A stretch of DNA of 64,000 nt from Luteolibacter ambystomatis (GTDB taxonomy: Bacteria; Verrucomicrobiota; Verrucomicrobiia; Verrucomicrobiales; Akkermansiaceae), in NCBI RefSeq assembly GCF_018137965.1, contig NZ_CP073100.1, forward strand, positions 3,297,754 through 3,361,753, in the 5' to 3' direction. Positions 57,801 to 64,000 of this stretch are shown here, piece after piece (within the stretch, counting starts at the first letter, position 1; each line of letters opens with the position of its first letter). Position numbers and translations under genes: made by a program. The notes under the pieces were generated by a model that was given only the letters and a program-made list of their open reading frames with translations, ran no database searches and was not told the origin of the DNA.

Positions 57801-59232
57801 ACTCATGATCGAAATCGAACCAGCTTTTTTTCGCGGCGACGCGATAGCGGCTGTAGTTGAAGGCCGTCGCACCATAGAGCCCGTCGGAAACGCCCCCCGC
57901 ATAGGTGCTGGTGCCAAACACGCCCCAGTCGGCGGACGGCTTCAGCGAACGTGTGTCCTGCTCGACGGTGGTGCCGGGAAGACGCCGCCAATCCCAAGCC
58001 GGCATGATGTCGTCGTATTCATTCCCCGTCCGCATGATCAGGGTGACGCCATCGCCAAGATAAAGGTTCTTCAGCCCTTCGTTGTTCCCGCTCTCCGGTT
58101 GGAAGGTACGGGTGGAGGATATTTTGACGGAGGTGTAAAAATCGGGGCGTTGGTGGGTGGAAAAATCGGATCGCCAGAAATGCCGATGGCCAACCAAAGC
58201 GAGCGCTGGGTCCGCGGTGTGGTTCGTCCGCGATGAAGTCTGCCGTGTGATCAACGCCTGGAGTTCGTCCGCACGATAGTCGCCGAGCGCCAGCGCGTTG
58301 GTCGCGGGACTGATGAGGCCATTGCCATTGGTCGATTGGTTCATGCGGGACAGACCGCGTCCGGATGCGGTGTAGTCGAAGGTTTCGCCACGGACCATCT
58401 GCTGGCTGCCATCCAGGATCGCATCGACCAGAATCTTCTGCTGGGCCGCGGTCACCTGATACGCCGTGCCGGCAGCCAGCACCGAATACGTGAGCACCTC
58501 GGAGAAATAGCCGGAGCCATAGCCCTGGTTGTAGAGTTGCGCGCCATGCTGCTGGAAGGAACCGTCCGGCTGGATACCCTCACCGGTGGTGACGGTGATC
58601 ACGCTTCCGATGTAGGCGAAGGAACCGCTCACCAGCACCGCGTCATTCTGGGCGATGCCGCGGCAGACCTTCGACACGGCAATATCGACGCGGTTGAGAC
58701 CGCCATAGGAAGCCGGATTGCCCGCGATCTTTGCCGCACCCGTATTGATCTGCGCGGTGGTGAGATCCCCTTTCATCAAGACGAGCGTATTGCCGATGGC
58801 CTGGGCACTGCCGATCGCGGCGAACCACCAGTTGGTGCTGGTGGGATAGGGATTGATGGCGAACCACGCATCGTAAGCCTGCAGGATCGAGGCTTTCAGC
58901 GATGCATCCTGATACAGCGTGTTGCCGCTTTTATTATACGCCTGCGCCATCGCCAGCAGGCGGGTGAGATGCGTCTGCGGAGCCCATACCGTCTGCCCAT
59001 GGTCCGAGTAGTTGATGTCCGACCAGAGCCCGGTGGAGAGGAGCGAAGACTGGTAGCCCTGCACCGTCGTCACGGACGGTGTCGAACTGAGGATCTGCGT
59101 ACGCAAGCGCGCTTCGACCGTCTCCATGTCTGTGGCGGCGGCTGCCTTGGCCGCCAGCAACAGGACGAGCGCCAGCATCCGGGCGCAAACACCCCCTGCC
59201 TCCAGCAGACGCCGGAAGCTCAAGCCGAACAA
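54802..59232 (-). CDS. Polysaccharide lyase family 8-like enzyme fused to autotransporter-associated beta-strand repeats
   Basis: 1476 residues. Signal peptide (LALVLLLAAKAAAA, residues ~20-33). Residues ~35-760 follow PL8 lyases: NWWFAAIG, Asn180 in GGLNRVDIA, His229 and Tyr238 in QQHGAQLYNQGY, Arg292/Arg296 in GRGLSRM, later GNEYDDIMPAWDWRRLPGT. The spacing matches the catalytic Asn/His/Tyr/Arg set of chondroitin AC lyases. Residues ~850-1340 carry four repeats of the type GTLTLTGTNTYSGGT. A final ~100-residue domain contains DPDHDGFNNLVEFAL. Secreted, likely degrading uronic-acid polysaccharides. Confidence 0.85.
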   Translation of the reverse strand: MFGLSFRRLLEAGGVCARMLALVLLLAAKAAAATDMETVEARLRTQILSSTPSVTTVQGYQSSLLSTGLWSDINYSDHGQTVWAPQTHLTRLLAMAQAYNKSGNTLYQDASLKASILQAYDAWFAINPYPTSTNWWFAAIGSAQAIGNTLVLMKGDLTTAQINTGAAKIAGNPASYGGLNRVDIAVSKVCRGIAQNDAVLVSGSFAYIGSVITVTTGEGIQPDGSFQQHGAQLYNQGYGSGYFSEVLTYSVLAAGTAYQVTAAQQKILVDAILDGSQQMVRGETFDYTASGRGLSRMNQSTNGNGLISPATNALALGDYRADELQALITRQTSSRTNHTADPALALVGHRHFWRSDFSTHQRPDFYTSVKISSTRTFQPESGNNEGLKNLYLGDGVTLIMRTGNEYDDIMPAWDWRRLPGTTVEQDTRSLKPSADWGVFGTSTYAGGVSDGLYGATAFNYSRYRVAAKKSWFDFDHEFVALGAAVNASTATSAVYTTLNQCLLNGTVTYKTSSGTQTLTSGTVTPSGLKWVHHDGTGYVFDTPVNNATIQAVSQSGSWASINSGSGYSTSNVSKNVFSLHVSQSAGSTGGSYNYIVVPGVTAAAMDAYVAAIPVRTVRNDATVQAVDNDSAGITQAAFYGADSITIAPGRTLSANGKAVVQVYRQPNNLQITSANPEALAMTLQVSTTGLDLSGGAQPDWFDSLGTATSTVNHPGGTSLGGTSIGLTLANDGAASPTITLANTIGSSSVAYSVPGSAADLTLAGNTTFQPDTNTTLELGNAIQGAFSLAKAGGGTVNLSGSNSYTGATIVNAGVVNLTGDHSAATGGWSIGNSANSTTATASFQAGSKIDTATGKSIVVNQAGSSPGAATLNVAGTVTNAGALSLVRAATANFNSGASWTQGGSMDIGPSSGTSYGTSVTVNSGATFSYNGTSAISLHPSSAAAGTTSLNLAGGTFTTARGFSNPVASSSGAANLVIQGGGTLKLSADVPTLATTAGSALNFQIGTGGGTIHTNGFNATLETVVSGTGALTKNGAGTLTLTGTNTYSGGTVIPSNGGMLVITRPAALGTGAITLSKSSTVTGSLALQFTGTNTLANTFSGFNSTTFNGDATQPCIENLSGITTITSALTVTGMGGNGLYVKSSGGFLTLAGTISHTVASVRSFGLGGAGDGVVTGNILDGSGGFPLVKDGTGTWTLAGTNSYSGSTTINGGTLRIGNGGATGTLGVSGATNNATLEVCRSNAYTISNAISGTGSFVQSGSGTTTLTGANSYSGDTRVTGGSLVISSAMLADAGAVEISSAATLKLGFAGSDTVQSLSFDGELQLAGTWGSIGSGAEHETVRITGTGLLLVVSGEDPFVVWMDGFPSLAAQDKAATADPDHDGFNNLVEFALHLDPSTPNALSAPTVTGNSLKWRYTLNPGAGGITVVPEWSTDLITWHSEGITTMEVGDDGGTLTMEASVPRVADEKKFLRLRVTR

Positions 59233-59343
59233 ACGGGGGGGCTTGTGGCTTGGATTCAGGGTTGGTGGATTATGGAAGGTGAATGCTCATACAAAAACCA
59301 ACGGATGAAAACTGAGGCTGTGCGGCGGCCGTTGCAAGCCGGG

Positions 59344-60675
59344 TTAGATATCGGGGCGGCCGCCCTTTCCGACGAGTTTCCACACCGGACCATCTTTCGC
59401 GAACGGCGGTGCTTCCCCTTTCATCTCGGGCAGATTCGAATCGATCCGGAACAGGGGAAGAATCGGATCGCCGCCCGAATCCTTCTCATAGGCGGCACCA
59501 ACCTCCTCGATCAACAGGCAGGCTCCGAAGCTGCCACCCGGAATCTCGCTGATGAGGATCTCCATGTCGTAGACATTCCCCTCCCGGGCCTCGAACTCGC
59601 TGCCCACCGCCAATCCGCCAATGGCACCGTTCCATCCGGGAAGGCTGCTGTATTTGTAGAAAGTCACCGGGAGCTTGGACGGGTAGGATTCCTGCAGCTT
59701 CTTCTTCACCCCGTCATCCTGCGCCGCACCGGTCATCACGTCGCGGTTGTGGCTGCTCATCAGCGAAAGCCCGGTGGTGCCGGAAGTGAACCCATGATCG
59801 AGGACCAGCTTGTGGTTGAAGCGGATCACCATCACATCATCCGCGCCACCGACGAAGCGGTATTTGGCTGTCTTCGGCGGCGAAACCCGACCGCGATAGA
59901 CCACGATCCAGCGGCTGGGCTTCACTTCATCCGCACACTTGAAGGCGGCGGGCGCGTTGTCCGCGGACATGCGCGGGATGTAGATCTTCGTTTGCAGGAG
60001 CTTCTGCTTCGCCTCGTAGTATTCGCGCAGTTCGGAATCGCGCCAGTTGCCCTCCACGAACTTGCGGATGATCGCCGGCATGCCCGATGGCTGCACGCCG
60101 GTGTCCTTGCGTTTGTCGGTCTGCTTGATGTCGTAAAACGCCCCGGCCATTCCAACTTCCGCACCCGCCACGGGAAGGATGCCGAAGGGGTTCGCGCCGG
60201 GAGCCCCACCGCCGAGGCCCGGCCCCGAACCGCTACCGAAGCCCTTGCCGTGACCATCGCCACGACCGCCACCGGAGCCACTGCCACCGAGACCTCCGGA
60301 AAGTCCACCACTGCTCAAGGAACCCACCGAGGACATCGCCGAGGCGGCATCCGGTTCCGGCAGAGTGAAGGTGCTGCTCGCCCCCTTGGCCGCCATCCGC
60401 GGCGTGTTCGGCGTGGACATGGTAGCGCGCTGCTTCTTGTTGCTGATCTCCTTCACCCCCGGAGAACCGCCGCCTCCGCCCTTCGGCATGAAGTCGGGCT
60501 CCGGCTTCTTGTCCGGAATCACCTGGAAAATCCAGAACACGCCGAGGGCCAGCAGGACCGCGTGGACGATGAGGGAAATGGAAAGCGAACCGCCTCCCAG
60601 TTTCCGCCAGAAGGACGTCCTGCCTGTGGTGGCGCGCGATGGATGAAGTTCGGAATGGGAAGGATCAACGGACAT
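59344..60675 (-). CDS. Gly-rich membrane-anchored protein with PA14-like region
   Basis: 443 residues from ATG 60673-60675. After a cytoplasmic start there is one membrane segment (LSISLIVHAVLLALGVFWIFQV, about 33-55), then a Gly/Ser-rich linker (about 95-160). The distal region includes PFGILPVAGAEVGMAGAFYDIKQT and KPSRWIVVYRGRVSPPKTAKYRFVGGADDVMVIRF, a pattern like PA14 sugar-binding domains. I know similar proteins from Verrucomicrobia in many copies, without function. Between two beta-repeat genes; 20 bases follow the first, 111 precede the second. Confidence 0.7.
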   Translation of the reverse strand: MSVDPSHSELHPSRATTGRTSFWRKLGGGSLSISLIVHAVLLALGVFWIFQVIPDKKPEPDFMPKGGGGGSPGVKEISNKKQRATMSTPNTPRMAAKGASSTFTLPEPDAASAMSSVGSLSSGGLSGGLGGSGSGGGRGDGHGKGFGSGSGPGLGGGAPGANPFGILPVAGAEVGMAGAFYDIKQTDKRKDTGVQPSGMPAIIRKFVEGNWRDSELREYYEAKQKLLQTKIYIPRMSADNAPAAFKCADEVKPSRWIVVYRGRVSPPKTAKYRFVGGADDVMVIRFNHKLVLDHGFTSGTTGLSLMSSHNRDVMTGAAQDDGVKKKLQESYPSKLPVTFYKYSSLPGWNGAIGGLAVGSEFEAREGNVYDMEILISEIPGGSFGACLLIEEVGAAYEKDSGGDPILPLFRIDSNLPEMKGEAPPFAKDGPVWKLVGKGGRPDI

Positions 60676-60695
60676 GAGAGGGAAAGCGCGTGGGT

Positions 60696-63600
60696 TCAAA
60701 GCTTGCGACGGCGCATCAGGAGCATCAGACCGATGCCTCCAAGCAGTGCGGCCTTCGGTTCGGGCACCACGGTAAGAGTCACGAAATTATCGTAGGAGCC
60801 ACCATTGGTTCCGGCGGAAGTATCTGCATAATTGATCTGCCAGTTGTTCGCTCCGAGCGTGAAGACGGAGCCATCGGCATGGCTGTCAAATATACCACCA
60901 TTCCACAAACCGTCGTAACTGATCAGCGTGAATTTGGTGTCTTGCGCCAAGGCCGCGGTGGCGAGGTCGGTGAGATCGAGCACCACCGTTCCGTTCAAAT
61001 CGAGGGCCCCGCCGACGTTGAGAAGATCCGCGGAAACGGCGGTGGAATCGAGTTCATAGGAGAAGGTCGAACCGTCATTGAAGGCGATCGCTCCGGCTCC
61101 GAGCGCGCCGATCGATGCACCGGGAGCAAGCGTGCCATTCACCGTGACCGAGGCGGCACTGTTGATGGTGCCGGTGCCGCCCAGGCGTCCGCCCGCATTC
61201 ACCGTCACGCCACTGGTCCCTCCCAGGCTGCCATTCACCAGTAAAGTCCCGGCACTGACGGTGGTGGCACCGGTGTAGGTGCTGCTGGCGCTTAGAGTCG
61301 TAACTCCCGTCCCGGCGTGGATGAAAGCTCCGCTGCCGCTGATCGCATTGCCCAACGCATAGGCATTGCTGCGGTTGATGGTGAGCGTGGCGTTGTTGGT
61401 CACCGACGCGGAACCAAGGCTGCCGGTGGTGCCGCCATTGCCAAGCTGAAGGACACCACCGCTGATGGTGGTTCCACCATTATAGGTATTGCTCCCTGTC
61501 AGGGTCCACGTCCCTGCATCGTCCTTGGTCAGACTCAAGCCGCCGGTTCCAGCCAGGATGTTTCCGGACACCAGCCCGTTGGATGCCCCGCCGAGCCCGA
61601 CCGAACGAATGGTCCCTACCGTCTGGCTAATGTTCCCAGCGAGAGTGATGGAGCCGCCACTTGAGCGGACATAGACGCCATTGCCACCGGAGCTGGTCAC
61701 GGTCAGAGCGCTCGTGATCGTGTTATTGCCGGAGATGTTGTCGATGCTAGCCGCCGTCGTGGCACCGGAGAAGGTCGTGGAACTGAAGCCGCCGAAGGTA
61801 TTGGAAAGGGTATTGGTGCCGGTGAGCTGGAGGGCGAGCGTGCCGGTGGCGGCCCCCGATTTGTTGATGTTGATATTGCCGGTGCCCAGCGCTCCGACAT
61901 CCGTGATAACGAGCGTTCCACCTCCGGAATTGATGGTGGTGGTGCCGGTATAGCTGTTCGCCGTCGCCAGCGTGATGGTTCCCGTGCCCGTCTTTACCAA
62001 GGAAAGATTGCCGGATGTGTTCTGGATCAGACCTGAAAAGCTGGAACTGGCATTGCCGGAGCCGATGGTGAGCGTGGCGGAACCGGAAGTGGTATCGACG
62101 GTGCCGGTGCCGCTGAGGCCGGCGATCGTTTCGCTCTTGGCATTGAGATCGAGCGTTCCATTGACGGTCACGGAGCTGCCGTCCGGAATCACGCCTGCGG
62201 CACCGAGCTGGAGAACCCCGGAACTGATGATGGTGCTGCCATTGTAGGTATTCGCCCCGCTCAGGATCAGCGTGCCCGCGCCGGTCTTGGTCAGAGCTGT
62301 GGTGCCGGAAGCCGTGCTGATCACAGAGGACACCGTGCCGGTTCGTCCGGAAGTAATGTCGAAGATGTGCGAACCGCTACCCGTGAGCGCGATCGAGATG
62401 CCGCTGATCGAGAGATTCCCGGTGGAAATATTGCCAATCGTTCCATCGGTCCAATTGATCCGGGCGGTGCGTGAGGTTTCCCCGGCCACCACGGTTCCCT
62501 GCTGAATGGTGGTCGAGCGGAGCGTGGTGGTGCCGCCCGTGCCGTCCAGAGAGAGCTGGCCATTGATATTGGTGGTGCCACCGATGCTTGCCAGCGCGTC
62601 GTTGCCGATTGTCACGGTGCCGATCGTGGCGGTGCCGTCCGCGGTGAGGGACAGCAGGCCGGTGGCCGTGTAGGTGTTCGTGCCAGTGGTGGCGGTGCCA
62701 CTGATCTGGCCGATCACCGCGGAAGTAGCGGTCAGGGTGCCCGCCCCCATCTTGAAGGTGCCATTGCTGTTGACCTGACGTCCTGTCGCGCCGTCCGAAT
62801 TCGCGTTTCCGATGACCACCGTGCCGACCAATGCATCCAGCGCAGCCCCGTTGCCAGTGGTATCGAACAACGAGGTGTAGACCGTGCTGTCTCCGCTGAA
62901 GGACGAGTTTTTACCAACGGTGATATTCGCCGCGCCGGTGCCTGCAGCATCCCGGATCACAAGCGAGCCACCGGTCCCGAGACCAGTGGCATACTGGATG
63001 GTGCCACCGGAGCGGCTGGACGAATTGCCCACGCCGATGCTATTGGCGTAGATCGTGTTGGTCAGTCCGAGATTGAGGATGCTCTTGCCGGTGCTGCCGG
63101 AAGCTCCGCCGACACCACCAATCGCAAGCGAACCCGCGGTGATGGTGTTGCTCGTTGCAGAAAGTGTGAGCGTCTGGTTGCCGGAGGTGTTGCTGCCGCC
63201 GCCGTTCTGCACGGCGAAAGTGCCGGAGGAGTTGTTGTAGGTGAAGGCACCGAGGGTGGCCATCGTCACCGTCAGGGTGCTGCCCGCGGCATTGGTCGGC
63301 GCGAAGGTCAGACTACCAGTGTTGATCGAGAGGGAGCTGGCGGCATTCCCGGAAATCGTGACGGTATTGGTTCCAGTTGTCTGCGTGCCGAAGGTGAGGC
63401 CCGCGAGGGTCTGGGCAACTCCGGTGATGTCCAACGCCACGGTCCCGGTGGTGTTGGTGAAGGCCACCGTGGTCCCGCTCGGCAGCGCACCGCTGGAAAC
63501 GGCGAGTGTGCCCGCATTGATGGTGGTGGTGCCGGTGTAGGTATTCGCCCCGCCCAGCGTGAGCGTGCCCGCTCCGGTTTTGGTCAGCCCCACCGTTCCA

Positions 63601-63992
63601 CCGATGGCGCTGTTGATCGTGGCATTCGCCGTGGTCGTGATAGTGGGACCGGTGAGGGTGATCGCTCCTCCGCTGAGTGTGACCAAACCTTCCTCAAAGG
63701 TGATCCCCGCTGCGGTCTGGGTTCCGCTCACCGTCACGGTGTAGGTCCCGGTGGCGGTGGTGCCGGCCGCAAAGATCGCGGTATCACCGGAGGTCCATCC
63801 GGTGGTGGCGGTGGTGCCTGCGGAACTCGTGGACCAGAATGTACTGCTCCCCCACGTGCCGGTGGGCGTCACGCCGGTGCCGGTGGTGGCTCCATTGTCA
63901 TCCCAATACGCATTCGCCGCGTGCAGCGCGGGCATGGCGAAGGTCCAGGCGCATGTGGCGGCAAGGAAGCGGCGTAAAACAGGAGGACGCAT
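60696..63992 (-). CDS. PEP-CTERM autotransporter-associated beta-strand repeat protein
   Basis: 1098 residues, signal peptide (RRFLAATCAWTFAMPALHA). Almost all Ala, Gly, Thr, Ser and Asn, built from parallel beta-strand repeats; at least five have the PATR form GTLTLGGANTYTGTTTINAGTL. The C-terminus VVPEPKAALLGGIGLMLLMRRRKL is a PEP-CTERM tag, so it is delivered by Sec and sorted by an exosortase rather than by an autotransporter barrel (none present). Likely an elongated surface fibre. A ribosome site AGGAGG precedes the ATG at the window edge. Confidence 0.85.
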   Translation of the reverse strand: MRPPVLRRFLAATCAWTFAMPALHAANAYWDDNGATTGTGVTPTGTWGSSTFWSTSSAGTTATTGWTSGDTAIFAAGTTATGTYTVTVSGTQTAAGITFEEGLVTLSGGAITLTGPTITTTANATINSAIGGTVGLTKTGAGTLTLGGANTYTGTTTINAGTLAVSSGALPSGTTVAFTNTTGTVALDITGVAQTLAGLTFGTQTTGTNTVTISGNAASSLSINTGSLTFAPTNAAGSTLTVTMATLGAFTYNNSSGTFAVQNGGGSNTSGNQTLTLSATSNTITAGSLAIGGVGGASGSTGKSILNLGLTNTIYANSIGVGNSSSRSGGTIQYATGLGTGGSLVIRDAAGTGAANITVGKNSSFSGDSTVYTSLFDTTGNGAALDALVGTVVIGNANSDGATGRQVNSNGTFKMGAGTLTATSAVIGQISGTATTGTNTYTATGLLSLTADGTATIGTVTIGNDALASIGGTTNINGQLSLDGTGGTTTLRSTTIQQGTVVAGETSRTARINWTDGTIGNISTGNLSISGISIALTGSGSHIFDITSGRTGTVSSVISTASGTTALTKTGAGTLILSGANTYNGSTIISSGVLQLGAAGVIPDGSSVTVNGTLDLNAKSETIAGLSGTGTVDTTSGSATLTIGSGNASSSFSGLIQNTSGNLSLVKTGTGTITLATANSYTGTTTINSGGGTLVITDVGALGTGNININKSGAATGTLALQLTGTNTLSNTFGGFSSTTFSGATTAASIDNISGNNTITSALTVTSSGGNGVYVRSSGGSITLAGNISQTVGTIRSVGLGGASNGLVSGNILAGTGGLSLTKDDAGTWTLTGSNTYNGGTTISGGVLQLGNGGTTGSLGSASVTNNATLTINRSNAYALGNAISGSGAFIHAGTGVTTLSASSTYTGATTVSAGTLLVNGSLGGTSGVTVNAGGRLGGTGTINSAASVTVNGTLAPGASIGALGAGAIAFNDGSTFSYELDSTAVSADLLNVGGALDLNGTVVLDLTDLATAALAQDTKFTLISYDGLWNGGIFDSHADGSVFTLGANNWQINYADTSAGTNGGSYDNFVTLTVVPEPKAALLGGIGLMLLMRRRKL

Positions 63993-64000
63993 GACTCGTA

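Noticed and set aside
54919-60795. Long plus-strand frames opposite the lyase fusion and the Gly-rich gene
   Set aside because: Antisense to repeat-rich coding regions; composition (many Arg, His) is that of a shadow frame.
60696-63992. Dense repeats that could suggest a CRISPR or satellite array
   Set aside because: Repeats are degenerate, in frame and translate to PATR beta-strand repeats; spacing is not regular.

Overview
The window is a GC-rich chromosomal segment of a Verrucomicrobiota bacterium, probably close to Luteolibacter/Verrucomicrobiaceae (inferred from gene content; no 16S gene is present). Pointers are PEP-CTERM sorting tails, autotransporter-associated beta-strand repeat proteins, a TIGR03790 protein, a PVC-type sugar dehydrogenase beside a cytochrome c, and a Gly-rich single-TM protein of a type seen in this phylum. 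No phage, plasmid, transposase or CRISPR array was found, and no gene-free stretch exceeds about 200 bases.

Layout. 1-3.7 kb: exported proteolysis (cut S9 peptidase, subtilase, overlapping C39-like lipoprotein). 3.7-6.7 kb: squalene/phytoene synthase, hemW, a lipoprotein. 6.7-11.1 kb, minus strand: glycosyltransferase, recN, rimB and rimK, the last three chained by ATGA overlaps. 11.2-15.2 kb, plus strand: MBL-fold hydrolase, TIGR03790 protein, DUF2851 protein, thiS. 15.3-28.3 kb, minus strand: the transcription/translation block read as tRNA-Thr, tuf, tRNA-Trp, secE, nusG, rplK, rplA, rplJ, rplL, rpoB, rpoC, closed by an intrinsic terminator. 28.5-38.2 kb: YmdB phosphoesterase, amidase, epimerase, an ankyrin/TPR periplasmic protein, a two-component pair and two NlpC/P60-like hydrolases in convergent orientation around a palindromic repeat. 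38.3-41.1 kb: a DUF2868 membrane protein plus GTPase/DUF3482 pair. 41.2-46.9 kb: an all3515-like PEP-CTERM protein, metH, a NYN-domain protein. 47-54.8 kb: GH20 hexosaminidase, cytochrome c and dehydrogenase, a LuxR regulator, a tiny Trp-rich leader ORF with a strong terminator, a pseudouridine synthase. 54.8-64 kb, minus strand: a secreted polysaccharide-lyase/beta-repeat fusion, a Gly-rich anchored protein and a PEP-CTERM beta-repeat protein.

The genes describe an aerobic or facultative heterotroph that degrades polysaccharides (PL8-like lyase, GH20, sugar dehydrogenase to cytochrome) and has a large secreted and surface proteome. The most unusual items are the Trp-codon leader with terminator at 54061-54181 without a Trp gene in sight, the lyase/beta-repeat fusion and the module it shares with its neighbour, the palindromic repeats at 31.37 and 37.42 kb, and the AT-rich inverted repeat in front of the PEP-CTERM gene.
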